Origin: Alcanivorax sp. S71-1-4
GTDB lineage: Bacteria; Pseudomonadota; Gammaproteobacteria; Pseudomonadales; Alcanivoracaceae
Direction: 5' to 3'
Assembly: GCF_009846755.1 (NCBI RefSeq)
Contig: NZ_AQOR01000001.1
Location: forward strand, 124,001-188,000
DNA length: 64,000 nt
The notes beneath the pieces are model-generated. The model saw nothing but the letters and a program-made list of their open reading frames with translations, ran no database searches and was not told the DNA's origin. Positions within the stretch are counted from its first letter, which is position 1. The number at the start of each line of letters is the position of its first letter. Positions 37,803-47,580 of the stretch are shown here, in pieces. Both the position numbers and the translations under genes were made by a program.

Positions 37803-38390
37803 TTACAGCCCGAACAGGCTGCGGGAACGGGTCTTGCGGATTTCTTTCTCGCTGGACCATTCGATGATGCCGGTTTCCAGGTTCATCATGTTAAGCGTGA
37901 ACTTGTAGTACACGTCCTTGGTGCTGCTGTCGCGCTTGACGATGCTGGTCAGCGCGCCGTAGATCATGAACTCGGCGCCGATCTGGCGGCCCATGGTCAC
38001 GGCGGTAGCCGGGTCGACCATGCCGCTCTGGGTCTGGAAGTCCATCTGCTGGCGGACGCGCTCGACCACGGTCATGTCAACGAAGCGGAACTTGCCGGAC
38101 TGGATCAGCTTGGCGCGGATGCTGTCGGTCACGGATTCGGTATCGATGTGTTCCACGGTGCGGTTCTGCACGCGGTCCACAAACGCCACCGGGCGACGCT
38201 GGGCAGTGAGCTGCACCACCGGCGGGAAGGTCATCAGGTCGTCGACCATCTGTGACGCGATCATCTGCAGATCGGTGGAGCCGAAGTCCACAGTCACGGT
38301 TTCGGTGGCGGTGGCATCGCCGTATTGCACCCGGGTACAGCCGCTGATCAGCAGGGCGGCGCCCAGCAGGGCCATCATCAATACACGCAT
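37803..38390 (-). CDS. lpoB: Penicillin-binding protein activator LpoB
   Basis: An outer-membrane lipoprotein of 195 aa that in enterobacteria activates PBP1b. The lipobox is LLISGCTRV and the start at 38390 (MRVLMMALLG) gives a proper signal peptide. The mature protein has the LpoB core ASQMVDDLMTFPPV, FVDRVQNRTVEHIDT and GRQIGAEFMIYGALTSIVKR. It is flanked by a ycfL-like gene as in E. coli, supporting the call. Confidence 0.9.
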   Translation of the reverse strand: MRVLMMALLGAALLISGCTRVQYGDATATETVTVDFGSTDLQMIASQMVDDLMTFPPVVQLTAQRRPVAFVDRVQNRTVEHIDTESVTDSIRAKLIQSGKFRFVDMTVVERVRQQMDFQTQSGMVDPATAVTMGRQIGAEFMIYGALTSIVKRDSSTKDVYYKFTLNMMNLETGIIEWSSEKEIRKTRSRSLFGL

Positions 38391-38423
38391 CGACAAACTC
38401 TCCTTGAATAACATCGGGTTGGC

Positions 38424-38813
38424 TTATTCTTCACGCAGCCACAGTTCAAAGCGTGCCACGGCAGCATTGGGGGCCACCGCTTGCAGACGCACTTCGGCCT
38501 TGCCGGAGGCGCGCTGCGGACGCCATGGCTCGCCTTCCGGGGCAATCTCGAAACCGTTGCGGTCGTACCAGCGGAACTTGTACTGGTAGTCCACCGAGAA
38601 GGATGACTTGTTCCGCAGATGCACCTGGGCGCGCACGATGTCGCCGCTGGTGGCGCGGTTGACTTCCAGCAGTTCAAAGGCGCCGTCCAGTGAGGCGCTG
38701 TCGTAGCGCAGTACGGCCCGGTCCTCTTCGGACAGGGTGGTGTCGGGGTTCATGGCACAGCCGGCCAGCAGGGCGGTCACCAGCAGGGTCCATAACAGGG
38801 CGTAGCGTTTCAT
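38424..38813 (-). CDS. YcfL-like lipoprotein (DUF1425)
   Basis: A 129-aa lipoprotein with lipobox LLAGCAMN. The segment ATSGDIVRAQVHLRNKS and SVDYQYKFRWYDRNGFEI is the DUF1425 core seen in YcfL. The ATG overlaps the stop codon of the upstream gene by one base (TGATG), indicating translational coupling. The position next to lpoB matches E. coli. Its function is unknown. Confidence 0.85.
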   Translation of the reverse strand: MKRYALLWTLLVTALLAGCAMNPDTTLSEEDRAVLRYDSASLDGAFELLEVNRATSGDIVRAQVHLRNKSSFSVDYQYKFRWYDRNGFEIAPEGEPWRPQRASGKAEVRLQAVAPNAAVARFELWLREE

Positions 38814-40165
38814 CAGCGTTCCTCCAGAACGGGCATGACAGTAATGTGCAGCTGGCCCGTGTCGATCACCCGTACCAGGGTGGTGCCGCCCTGGGTGACG
38901 GGGATTTCCACGTTAGCACTGCCCCCCAGGCCAGACAACGCAAGCGCATGCGTGCCGGGGGGCAGGGTCAGGCGGGCAATCTGTGCGTTCGCCGGCAGGG
39001 TCAGCCAGCTGCGCAGGTCGGCCCGCTCGGACACCAGGTTGTAGATCTGGGTGGTCAGGGCACCGAGCAGGCCAAGTTCGTCGTTGGCTTTCTTCTGGGC
39101 GCCGTATTTGGCGGCGGCGCGCAATGTCTGTCGGACCAGCATGGCGGGAATCTGTTCCTTCAGTGCGCGCGCGGCCATGCCGTCGAAGCGGGTGATCACG
39201 GCCGACTGGGCGCTTTTGCCCCCCGCGCTGGCCTGCAAGGGCCTGGGCACCACCATGTCGGTGCCGTAGGTCGGGAACGACACCGCGAAATAGCCGTGGA
39301 TGGTCGGGATCGGCAGGCTGATCTCCTGGCGCGGCGGGATATAGCCCTGCTCGTAGGCAATCACCACCTGGCCCGTCCCATCGCTGCCGCGACGACCGCG
39401 CTGCAAGGTGCTGACCCGCTCGATATCGGCCTGCAACAGCGGCATCTCGGGCATGATCTCGTAGGCTTTCTTGAAGTCGACCAGCGCATCGTTGTAGTTG
39501 CCGGTGCCTTCGCGGAACACGCCGGCCAGATAATAGAAGTAGGGGTTCTGGATGCTGCTGCGCACGGTGGCGGCGGCGGTGTTCAGGCCGGCGAACTGGC
39601 TGTCGAAGTCGTCCATGGTTGGGGCGCCGGCGGCTTCTTCTTCAGCGCGGCCGATTTCCTGCTCGTGGCGTTGCTCCGCCACTTGCTGTTCGAGGGTGAC
39701 GCGGCGGAATTCCACAGCAGCGCCCTCGATGTCGCCCTGTTGCCAATAATTCATCGCCTGCAGGCCGTGCACTGCGATGCGCTCGTACTCATAGCCCCGA
39801 TACGGCAGCGCGTTGTCGTTCACCATCAGGGCGCCCAGGCCGCCCCCGGCACTGGAGAGGCGGACGCGTGCCTGCTCGTCCTGTGCATCGTACAGGGTGA
39901 TGATCTGGCTGAACGTCTGTTGGCTCTCGGCCGGCAGGTCGGTGATCTGCGCCACCCGGGCGCGCTCCTGCAGATACAGCAGCCGGTCGCCCCCCTCGGT
40001 GCCTTTCGCCAGACGGCTGAAGGCCGCCTCGGGCTGGCCTGCGGCGGCCGCCTGTTTCCAGTCGGCAGCCTGGTTCGGATAGGGATTGAACAGGGAATTG
40101 GTGGCGCAGCCAGTCAGCAGCGTGGCGGCGAGCAGCAGCGGGAAGCGGAACAGCATCCTTGTCAT
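38813..40165 (-). CDS. COG3014-like lipoprotein with TPR-like repeats
   Basis: A 450-aa lipoprotein with signal and lipobox LLLAATLLTGCATN. The N-terminal half contains helical TPR-like repeats (RVTLEQQVAEQRHEQEIGRA, YNDALVDFKKAYEIMPEMPL); the C-terminal part is beta-rich. The architecture fits COG3014, found beside ycfL-lpoB in several gammaproteobacteria. The start at 40165 (MTRMLFRFPLLL) is chosen for the signal peptide; upstream in-frame residues lack one. It is the first gene of the operon. Confidence 0.75.
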   Translation of the reverse strand: MTRMLFRFPLLLAATLLTGCATNSLFNPYPNQAADWKQAAAAGQPEAAFSRLAKGTEGGDRLLYLQERARVAQITDLPAESQQTFSQIITLYDAQDEQARVRLSSAGGGLGALMVNDNALPYRGYEYERIAVHGLQAMNYWQQGDIEGAAVEFRRVTLEQQVAEQRHEQEIGRAEEEAAGAPTMDDFDSQFAGLNTAAATVRSSIQNPYFYYLAGVFREGTGNYNDALVDFKKAYEIMPEMPLLQADIERVSTLQRGRRGSDGTGQVVIAYEQGYIPPRQEISLPIPTIHGYFAVSFPTYGTDMVVPRPLQASAGGKSAQSAVITRFDGMAARALKEQIPAMLVRQTLRAAAKYGAQKKANDELGLLGALTTQIYNLVSERADLRSWLTLPANAQIARLTLPPGTHALALSGLGGSANVEIPVTQGGTTLVRVIDTGQLHITVMPVLEER

Positions 40166-40256
40166 GGGCGGGCAGTTGGCCGGTCGAACGCTCAAGGTAG
40201 CGTTCAACCGGTCAACTGTCGAGGCATCCTTGCGTCGACCGGTCATAAGGAGCGGG

Positions 40257-41486
40257 TCAGAACAGGACGCGGGTGCGGATGGTGCCGTCGATATTGCGCA
40301 GTTTCTCCAGCGCGAGCTGGCTGTAGTCTGCATTGACATCGATCACCACATAACCAATCTCGGCGTTGGTCTGCAGGAACTGGGCGGCGATGTTGATGCC
40401 GTTCTCCGAGAACACCTGGTTGATCTGGCTGAGCACGCCAGGCACGTTTTTGTGGATGTGCAGCAGGCGGTGCATGTTCGGGTGCGCGGGCAGCGACACT
40501 TCCGGGAAGTTCACGGCGGACAGCGTGGAGCCGTTGTCGGAGTAGCGCACCAGCTTCTCGGCGACTTCGGAGCCGATGTTCTCCTGCGCTTCCTGGGTCG
40601 AGCCACCGACGTGCGGTGTCAGGATCACGTTATCAAATTCGCGCAGCGGGGAGATGAACTCGTCGTCGTTGGATTTTGGCTCTTCCGGGAACACGTCGAT
40701 GGCGGCGCCCAGCAGATGGCCGTCCTTAAGCGCCGCGCTCAGGGCGTCGATGTCCACTACCTTGCCGCGTGCCGCATTGATCAGATAGCTCTTCGGCTTC
40801 ATGGCACGGATCTGCGCTTCCTTGATCATCCAGCGGGTGCCGGCGGTGTCCGGTACGTGCAGGCTGACCACGTCGCTCATGCCGAGCAGTTCGTCGAGAC
40901 TGTGGACCTGGGTGGCATTGCCCAGCGGCAGCTTGGTGACCACGTCATAGAAGTACACCTTCATGCCCATCGATTCGGCCAGCACACTGACCTGGGCGCC
41001 GATGTTGCCGTAGCCGATGATGCCGAGGTTCTTGCCGCGCACTTCAAAGCTGTCCTTGGCGGATTTCAGCCAGCCGCCGCGGTGGCAGGAGGCATTGCGC
41101 TCCGGTACGCCGCGCATCAGCATGATCGCCTCGGCGATCACCAGCTCGGCTACCGAGCGGGTGTTGGAGTACGGCGCGTTGAACACCGGAATGCCCAGTT
41201 TGAGGGCGGCTTCCAGGTCCACCTGGTTGGTACCGATACAGAAACAGCCGATGGCCATCAGCTTCTCGGCGGATTCGATCACGTCTGCGGTGAGCTGGGT
41301 GCGCGAGCGAATGCCGACAAAATGGGCATCGCGGACCTTGTCTTTCAACTCGTCGCCGGTCAGGGCGCCCTTGAGCAGCTCGATGTTGCTGTAGCCACTG
41401 TTCTTCAGGGTCGCCACGGCGGATTCGTGGATGCCTTCCAGCAGCAGAATGCGGATCTTGTCCTTCTCGAGAGAAGTTCTGGCCAT
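40257..41486 (-). CDS. serA: D-3-phosphoglycerate dehydrogenase
   Basis: SerA performs the first step of serine synthesis, oxidising 3-phosphoglycerate and, in several bacteria, reducing 2-oxoglutarate to D-2-hydroxyglutarate. The protein has 409 aa. Motifs are FCIGTNQVDL, the NAD-binding LGIIGYGNIGAQVS, INAARGKVVD and LTPHVGGSTQEAQ, with a C-terminal ACT domain (about 340-409, VPGVLSQINQVFSENGINIA) for serine feedback. It is divergent from a D-2-hydroxyglutarate dehydrogenase gene. Confidence 0.97.
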   Translation of the reverse strand: MARTSLEKDKIRILLLEGIHESAVATLKNSGYSNIELLKGALTGDELKDKVRDAHFVGIRSRTQLTADVIESAEKLMAIGCFCIGTNQVDLEAALKLGIPVFNAPYSNTRSVAELVIAEAIMLMRGVPERNASCHRGGWLKSAKDSFEVRGKNLGIIGYGNIGAQVSVLAESMGMKVYFYDVVTKLPLGNATQVHSLDELLGMSDVVSLHVPDTAGTRWMIKEAQIRAMKPKSYLINAARGKVVDIDALSAALKDGHLLGAAIDVFPEEPKSNDDEFISPLREFDNVILTPHVGGSTQEAQENIGSEVAEKLVRYSDNGSTLSAVNFPEVSLPAHPNMHRLLHIHKNVPGVLSQINQVFSENGINIAAQFLQTNAEIGYVVIDVNADYSQLALEKLRNIDGTIRTRVLF

Positions 41487-41629
41487 GGTGAAGTCCCGGT
41501 AACCTGTCAAAGGGGCGCGTATGGTACCATAGCGCGCCCCCGGTAAGACCAGTCCCCGCGCCCCGTTCGCCGGGGCGCCCATGCCAGCCCGGCGGTACCC
41601 GAAAACGAACACCCGGAGAGATGCATCGC

Positions 41630-43018
41630 ATGAGCCAGACCGCTGTCGCAGACCTGTTCCGCCCCCTGCTGGGTGACAACCGCTGCCTGACCGACGCCGA
41701 CAGTCGCCAGCGCTACGGCGTGGACTGGACCAAGGTGTGGGCGCCGGCGCCGGCGGTGGTGTTATTGCCGGAAACCGTCGAGGAAGTGCAGCAGATCGTG
41801 CGGCTGGCGAATGAACATCATGTCGCGCTGGTGCCGTCCGGCGGCCGCACCGGGCTGTCCGCCGGCGCGGTGGCGGCCAGCGGTGAAGCGGTGGTGGCCT
41901 TTGACCGCATGAACAAGGTGCTGGCGTTTGATCCGTATGACCGGGCCGTCACGGTGCAGCCGGGTGTGGTCACCCAGCAGCTGCAGGAATATGCAGAACA
42001 GCAGGGGCTGTTCTATCCGGTGGATTTTGCCTCCGCCGGCTCGTCACAAATCGGCGGCAACATCGGCACCAATGCCGGTGGTATCAAAGTGATTCGCTAC
42101 GGCATGACCCGGGACTGGATCACCGGCTTGAAAGTGGTGACCGGCAAGGGCGACCTGCTGGACCTGAACAAGGGGCTGATCAAGAACGCCACCGGCTATG
42201 ACTTCCGGCATCTGTTCATCGGTTCGGAAGGCACGCTGGGTTTCGTGGTCGAGGCCACCGTGAAACTGGCGCGCCAGCCGAAAGACCTGGCAGTCCTGGT
42301 GTTGGGTGTGCCCGGTTTCAGTGAAGTGATGAACGTGCTGCATGCCTTCCAGCAGCAGCTCGACCTGACCGCGTTTGAATTCTTTTCCGACAAAGCTATG
42401 CACCATGTCCTGGCGCATGGCGTGCCGCGCCCGTTCGACACCGAGGCACCGTTCTATTGCCTGCTGGAATTCGAGCAGTTGTCCGACGCCGCGGGCGATC
42501 AGGCCATGGCGGTGTTTGAGCATTGCGTGGAACAGGGCTGGGTCGTGGATGGCGTGATGAGCCAGTCGCTGACGCAACTGGAGCAGTTGTGGCAACTGCG
42601 CGAGCGGATTTCAGAAAGCATTGCGCCGCACACCCCCTACAAGAACGATATTTCGGTGATGGTCAGCAAGGTGCCCGCGTTCGTCCAGGAAGTCGACGAC
42701 GTGGTGCAGCGAGAGTATCCGGATTTCGAGATCGTCTGGTTCGGCCATATCGGCGACGGCAATATGCACCTGAATATCCTCAAGCCGGCGAACCTGCCGA
42801 AAGAGGAATTCTTTGCCCGCTGCAACAACGTGTCGAAATGGGTGTTCGGGATCGTGCAAAAGTACAACGGCTCGATTTCCGCCGAACACGGCGTCGGCAT
42901 GACCAAGAAACCGTACCTTGAGTATTCCCGCTCACCGGAAGAGATCGGTTACATGCGCGCAGTGAAAGCGCTGTTTGACCCGAACGGCATCATGAACCCC
43001 GGCAAGCTGCTCGACTGA
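41630..43018 (+). CDS. FAD-linked D-2-hydroxyglutarate dehydrogenase-type oxidoreductase
   Basis: A 462-aa flavoprotein of the FAD-linked oxidase family (GlcD/D2HGDH group). The FAD-binding motifs PSGGRTGLSAGAV, AGSSQIGGNIGTNAGG and IGSEGTLGFV are followed by the C-terminal metal/substrate motifs FGHIGDGNMHLN and SAEHGVGMTKKPYL. Its divergent position next to serA matches the Pseudomonas SerA-D2HGDH pair, where the enzyme removes D-2-hydroxyglutarate made by SerA. The ATG at 41630 is favoured over 41621 by ribosome-site spacing. Confidence 0.9.
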   Translation: MSQTAVADLFRPLLGDNRCLTDADSRQRYGVDWTKVWAPAPAVVLLPETVEEVQQIVRLANEHHVALVPSGGRTGLSAGAVAASGEAVVAFDRMNKVLAFDPYDRAVTVQPGVVTQQLQEYAEQQGLFYPVDFASAGSSQIGGNIGTNAGGIKVIRYGMTRDWITGLKVVTGKGDLLDLNKGLIKNATGYDFRHLFIGSEGTLGFVVEATVKLARQPKDLAVLVLGVPGFSEVMNVLHAFQQQLDLTAFEFFSDKAMHHVLAHGVPRPFDTEAPFYCLLEFEQLSDAAGDQAMAVFEHCVEQGWVVDGVMSQSLTQLEQLWQLRERISESIAPHTPYKNDISVMVSKVPAFVQEVDDVVQREYPDFEIVWFGHIGDGNMHLNILKPANLPKEEFFARCNNVSKWVFGIVQKYNGSISAEHGVGMTKKPYLEYSRSPEEIGYMRAVKALFDPNGIMNPGKLLD

Positions 43019-43036
43019 TCCGAAAGAGAGCCTGAG

Positions 43037-43696
43037 ATGTACGCACACAAGTGGATTGACGGCAGCGAAATCGGGTTGCCGGTGGGCAAGGCGGTCTGTG
43101 TGGGGCGCAACTATGCGGAACACGCACGCGAGCTGGGCAATGACGTACCGACCGAGCCGCTGCTGTTCATCAAGCCGGCCACCGCGCTGTGCGATCTGAA
43201 TGAGCCGCTGGTGCTGCCGCAGGACCGTGGTGCGGTGCATCACGAAGTAGAGATCGTGGTGCTGCTTGGCGCGCCGCTGACGAATGCCTCGCCGGAAGAA
43301 GCGCATGCTGCGATTGCCGGCTATGGTGTCGGGCTGGATCTCACATTGCGTGACATGCAGAACGCACTGAAAGACAAAGGCCAGCCGTGGGAAAAGGCAA
43401 AAGCCTTCGACGGCGCGGCGCCGGTCTCGGGCTTCGTCGAGGCACGCGGTGTGTCCACGCGCCAGAACCTCAGCATCATGCTGGAAGTGAACGACGACGT
43501 GCGCCAGCATGGCCACAGCGGCCAGATGCTGTTCCCGATATTTCCGCTGGTGGCGGAAATCAGCCGGCACTTCACGCTGTTGCCGGGCGATCTGGTGTAC
43601 ACCGGCACACCGGCTGGCGTCGGTCCGTTGACCAGTGGTGACCGGCTTGTCGTGAAGCTTGGAAACTTTCTCGCTGTGCGCACCGAAGTGGCCTGA
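43037..43696 (+). CDS. Fumarylacetoacetate hydrolase family protein (YcgM-like)
   Basis: A 219-aa protein with the FAH fold. Metal-binding Glu residues lie in HHEVEIVVLLG, followed by GYGVGLDLTLRDMQ, and the C-terminal GDLVYTGTPAGVGPL motif is typical of acylpyruvases and oxaloacetate decarboxylases. It starts 18 bp after the preceding oxidoreductase gene and is probably co-transcribed. The substrate is not established. Confidence 0.9.
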   Translation: MYAHKWIDGSEIGLPVGKAVCVGRNYAEHARELGNDVPTEPLLFIKPATALCDLNEPLVLPQDRGAVHHEVEIVVLLGAPLTNASPEEAHAAIAGYGVGLDLTLRDMQNALKDKGQPWEKAKAFDGAAPVSGFVEARGVSTRQNLSIMLEVNDDVRQHGHSGQMLFPIFPLVAEISRHFTLLPGDLVYTGTPAGVGPLTSGDRLVVKLGNFLAVRTEVA

Positions 43697-43744
43697 TCTC
43701 AGGGCCTCACGGGAAAAATATCTAGAGACAGGAAGTTTATCAGT

Positions 43745-44602
43745 ATGAAGCCAATGCCTGCGCTACAAGAAGTCGAAACCTGTTTCGGTCACAAGATGCA
43801 TGTTGATCCCACCGACTACATTGGTCAGACCATTATCAGAGAAGGTGCTTTTGATCGGCCTGGTTTGGTATTTATGACCGGTTTGATGGATCGAATGCGG
43901 GCCCGTCAGGTGCTGGATATCGGCGGTAATATCGGTAATCACGCGCTGGTTTTCAGTCGCCACGCGCAGCGGGTCTGGACTTTTGAACCGAATCCGGCCG
44001 CGTGGCGTATTATGGAGAAAAACATCGAGATCAACGAAGTAAGCAACATCACTTTGTGTCGTTTCGGTCTTTCTGAGTCTGATGTTGATGCAGACATGTA
44101 TGTAAACACTTCCGGCAACCTTGGGGGGTCTACGCTTCGAGCGGAGAGCCGCGCCGAAAATCATGCCTACCACACAACAACTGTGCCGCTGAGAAGGGGG
44201 GATGCCTGGGCGGAAGAGCAGCTGGATGGTCCGATTGACTTTGTCAAACTGGACATTGAGGGACATGAAGGTGCGGCATTGACTGGTTTGCGTGAAACGA
44301 TACTTAAGCACCGTCCGGTAATTATCATGGAGTGGAATCAGATCTCTGACAGAGAAGGGGTTTGTGAGAGCGCCGTTTTCAAGGAAATTGCTGAGACCTA
44401 CATGGTGTACGGATTGTATAAGGCCAGCGAGAAGAAGTATTGGCGACAAAAGCCTATGGGTGCTCTGCGGCGTCTGTGGGCAAAACTGACGAGAGGGAAA
44501 GCACTGACGGCAATGCCGCTTGAAGAAGTGAGGTTGTATCCCGGTTTGAACGTACGTGATTTATTGCTGGTCCCGAACGAGAAGAACGGCCTTTTGTCTT
44601 AA
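43745..44602 (+). CDS. FkbM family methyltransferase
   Basis: A 285-aa SAM-dependent methyltransferase. Motif I VLDIGGNIGNHALVF and WTFEPNPAAWRIMEKN match the FkbM domain, with FVKLDIEGHEGAALTGLRET later. FkbM enzymes usually methylate sugars or polysaccharides. The gene is less GC-rich than its neighbours and stands apart from a glycan operon, which hints at horizontal acquisition. Confidence 0.88.
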   Translation: MKPMPALQEVETCFGHKMHVDPTDYIGQTIIREGAFDRPGLVFMTGLMDRMRARQVLDIGGNIGNHALVFSRHAQRVWTFEPNPAAWRIMEKNIEINEVSNITLCRFGLSESDVDADMYVNTSGNLGGSTLRAESRAENHAYHTTTVPLRRGDAWAEEQLDGPIDFVKLDIEGHEGAALTGLRETILKHRPVIIMEWNQISDREGVCESAVFKEIAETYMVYGLYKASEKKYWRQKPMGALRRLWAKLTRGKALTAMPLEEVRLYPGLNVRDLLLVPNEKNGLLS

Positions 44603-44984
44603 TGCCCTGGGCACGGGGAGCGTCTCTGATGGCTGCCGCTGTTGTGCCAGCGGCGGTAGGCGCTTCGTCGGAAGAGGCTGGTCCTGCCATTGCGAGTGGC
44701 GTAGCAAAGCATGAGCGGCGGCTAGGTCAGGGTGCGGCGTATCGTTTTGATCTGAGGCCTGAACACAACTTGCGCGTGGTGAGTCAGCGTTTTTTGTAAT
44801 GACGTTGACCGTCATTACGTCACAGAGAATTCATTTCCTGATGCCGAAGTCAGAATTGGCGAATCCTTTTGCGCCGCTGAAGGAAGCCGGTACGTGCCCC
44901 CCTCTGAGACATCCCCTTCCACCGGCCACAGCGAGCCTATGAAGGACTCCCCGATGGTGCTGCGGAGGAGTTTTCGGCTGTCCC
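44603..44984. other. Non-coding spacer after the FkbM gene
   Basis: A 380-bp spacer between converging genes. A 65-codon frame starting on the fkbM stop codon (44602-44799) is Ala/Gly rich and has no recognised homologue, so I do not call it. GTAATGACG/CGTCATTAC (44797-44819) forms a 9-bp hairpin without a following T run. Confidence 0.5.
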
Positions 44985-45638
44985 CTAGAATCGCTCCACA
45001 CCCTGTGCTGTGCCCAGCAACACCACATCCGCCGGCCGCAGTGCGAATAGCCCATTGGTGACCACGCCAGTAATATTGTTGAGCTGCTCTTCCAGCTTCA
45101 GCGGTCGAGAAATATCCAGGTTGTGCACGTCGAGAATGATGTTGCCGTTATCGGTCACGAATCCCTCGCGGTACTTGGGTTGCCCGCCCAGGCCGGCCAG
45201 GCGGCGGGCAACGTAGGAGCGCGCCATCGGAATGACCTCCACCGGCAGCGGGAACGCGCCCAGCCGTTCGACGCGCTTGCTGCCATCGGCCACGCAGATG
45301 AATTGATCCGCCACCGCCGCCACGATCTTTTCGCGGGTGAGGGCGCCGCCGCCGCCCTTGATCATCTCCCGGTGCGGGTTCACCTCGTCGGCGCCATCAA
45401 CATACACGGGCAGGTCGCTGACACTGTTCAGCTCCAGCACCTCAATGCCATGCTGGCGGAGGCGCTCGGCGGTGGCCTCCGAGCTGGCCACTGCGCCCCG
45501 GATGCGGTCCTTCAGTGTGGCGAGGGCGTCAATGAAATAGTTGGCAGTGCTGCCGGTGCCGACGCCGACCACGGTGCCGGGCTCGATATAGGCCAGAGCG
45601 GCTTCTGCGGCGGCCTTCTTCATTGCGTTCTGGTCCAT
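44985..45638 (-). CDS. rpiA: Ribose-5-phosphate isomerase A
   Basis: RpiA interconverts ribose 5-phosphate and ribulose 5-phosphate in the pentose phosphate pathway. The protein has 217 aa. Motifs are [17 protein letters not shown] (phosphate loop), [33 protein letters not shown], and the C-terminal [16 protein letters not shown]. The ATG at 45638 ([13 protein letters not shown]) gives the usual length. It is divergent from ilvA as in Pseudomonas. Confidence 0.97.
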   Translation of the reverse strand: MDQNAMKKAAAEAALAYIEPGTVVGVGTGSTANYFIDALATLKDRIRGAVASSEATAERLRQHGIEVLELNSVSDLPVYVDGADEVNPHREMIKGGGGALTREKIVAAVADQFICVADGSKRVERLGAFPLPVEVIPMARSYVARRLAGLGGQPKYREGFVTDNGNIILDVHNLDISRPLKLEEQLNNITGVVTNGLFALRPADVVLLGTAQGVERF

Positions 45639-45785
45639 GGGACGTCCTGTGCTGTGCAAACCGGGGAGTGGAGTATAGCAAAGAGGCTTTCCGGCGGGCA
45701 GGACGGGCTGGAGCGTGGACGCTGACGCGGCGCCCCCGTACCATTGTCGCTTTCCGCCCGCCAACCGCTGCTGATCGAGTCTTTG

Positions 45786-47303
45786 ATGCCTGACCGTTAC
45801 GTCAAGAAGATCCTCCAGGCCCGCGTCTATGACGTGGCCATCGAGAGCCCGCTGGACGATGCGCCGCTGATTTCCCGTCGCATCGGCAACCGCGTGCTGC
45901 TCAAACGGGAGGATCTGCAGCCGGTGTTCTCGTTCAAGTTGCGCGGTGCCTACAACATGATTTCGCGGCTGCCGCCGGAAGTCCGCGAGCGCGGTGTGAT
46001 CTGCGCCTCGGCGGGTAACCACGCCCAGGGTGTGGCGCTGGCGGCCAAGGCGCTGGGGCTGAAGGCGGTCATCGTGATGCCGCGCACGACGCCGGATATC
46101 AAGGTACGTTCCGTGCGCGAGCACGGCGGCAAGGCGGTGCTGTTTGGCGACAGTTTCGATGAAGCGCTGGCCCATGCGCAGGAATTGCAGGCGAAGGAAC
46201 AGCTCGCGTTTGTTCACCCCTATGACGATCCGGATGTGATCGCCGGCCAGGGCACCATTGGCATGGAGATCCTGCGCCAGCAGACCGGCGCGCTGGATGC
46301 CGTGTTCCTGCCGGTGGGCGGCGGCGGCCTGGCGGCTGGTGTGGCGGCATACATCAAGTATGTGCGGCCAGAAGTGCGCATCATTGCGGTGGAGCCCGAA
46401 GATGCAGCCTGCCTGAAAGCCGCGATGGAGAAAAAGCGCCGTGTTGAACTGCCGGAAGTGGGGCTGTTTGCCGACGGGGTGGCCGTGCGCCAGATCGGCA
46501 AGGAAACCTTCCGCGTGCTGCGCCAGTGTGTTGATGAAGTGATCACCTGTACGACGGATGAAATCTGCGCGGCCATCAAGGATTCCTTCGAGGATACCCG
46601 CTCGATTGCCGAACCGGCCGGCGCCCTGGCGCTGGCCGGCCTGAAGAAATGGGTGCAGGCGAATGATGTGCAGGGACAGACGCTGGTGGCTGTGCACAGC
46701 GGCGCCAACGTGAATTTCGATCGCCTGCGGCACATTGCCGAGCGTGCCGAACTGGGTGAGCAGCGCGAGGCCATTCTGGCGGTGACCATTCCCGAGCGGC
46801 CCGGCAGCTTCCGGCAGTTCTGCCAGACCCTCGGCCGGCGTGCGATCACCGAATTCAATTACCGTTACCGGGATGCCTCGGCGGCCACCGTGTTTGTCGG
46901 CGTGCAGATTCGCCCCGGTACGGACGACCTGCCGTCACTGGTCGAGGCGCTGGAGGAAAAAGGCTATCCGGTGCTGGACATGACGCAGAACGAAATGGCC
47001 AAGCTGCATATCCGTTATATGGTCGGCGGCCACACCCCGGTGACCGATACCGGTGAAGCACTGTACCGGGTGGAATTCCCGGAGCGTCCCGGTGCCCTGC
47101 TGAAGTTTCTGATGTCGCTGGGCGGGCGCTGGAATATCAGCCTGTTCCACTACCGCAACCATGGCGCCGCCTACGGCCGGGTGCTGGTCGGCTTCCAGGT
47201 GCCCAAAGGGGAGCACAAGCTGCTGAAGAAGGACCTTCAGGCGGTGCCTTACCCCATGGTCGAGGAATCGGACAACCCGGCCTACCGCCTTTTCCTTAGC
47301 TGA
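45786..47303 (+). CDS. ilvA: Biosynthetic threonine ammonia-lyase
   Basis: A PLP enzyme of 505 aa that deaminates threonine to 2-oxobutanoate, the first step of isoleucine synthesis. The PLP lysine lies in [25 protein letters not shown] and the phosphate loop [10 protein letters not shown] follow. Two C-terminal ACT-like regulatory domains (starting near [15 protein letters not shown] and [15 protein letters not shown]) bind isoleucine/valine. The ATG at 45786 ([10 protein letters not shown]) matches IlvA starts better than an upstream in-frame start at 45744. Confidence 0.96.
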   Translation: MPDRYVKKILQARVYDVAIESPLDDAPLISRRIGNRVLLKREDLQPVFSFKLRGAYNMISRLPPEVRERGVICASAGNHAQGVALAAKALGLKAVIVMPRTTPDIKVRSVREHGGKAVLFGDSFDEALAHAQELQAKEQLAFVHPYDDPDVIAGQGTIGMEILRQQTGALDAVFLPVGGGGLAAGVAAYIKYVRPEVRIIAVEPEDAACLKAAMEKKRRVELPEVGLFADGVAVRQIGKETFRVLRQCVDEVITCTTDEICAAIKDSFEDTRSIAEPAGALALAGLKKWVQANDVQGQTLVAVHSGANVNFDRLRHIAERAELGEQREAILAVTIPERPGSFRQFCQTLGRRAITEFNYRYRDASAATVFVGVQIRPGTDDLPSLVEALEEKGYPVLDMTQNEMAKLHIRYMVGGHTPVTDTGEALYRVEFPERPGALLKFLMSLGGRWNISLFHYRNHGAAYGRVLVGFQVPKGEHKLLKKDLQAVPYPMVEESDNPAYRLFLS

Positions 47304-47580
47304 ACATATGGACAGTTATGGGGCGCGGGTAAAGTAAATCCTCAGCGTTTACAGATAACCCATTGACTTTTGGTTGCCAATTGTTCATTTTTTGAACTCG
47401 TTCCGACCTGGTGCGTCACAAGTCGGTAATGTGGCACTTTCGTTGCTTTCCACCTTTTTGCTGATGCCGTTCAGGTATCAGATTTTGGGTCGCGCAGGGG
47501 AACTTGCGTGGCGCCTGTTGTCATTACATTGGCCGTTGCAGAGATCTTTGGATCTGGCTGGGGAAGAAGAGTTACAGGAA

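Noticed and set aside
44602-44799. 65-codon frame after the fkbM gene
   Set aside because: It starts on the previous stop codon, is Ala/Gly rich, has no ribosome site or recognisable homologue.
44797-44819. Terminator between fkbM and rpiA
   Set aside because: The hairpin is real but the T run precedes it on the plus strand and becomes an A run on the minus strand, so it does not fit an intrinsic terminator in either direction.
47374-47580. N-terminal extension of the 49-aa membrane protein to 118 aa
   Set aside because: It would need a TTG start without a ribosome site; the internal ATG at 47581 has a good one.
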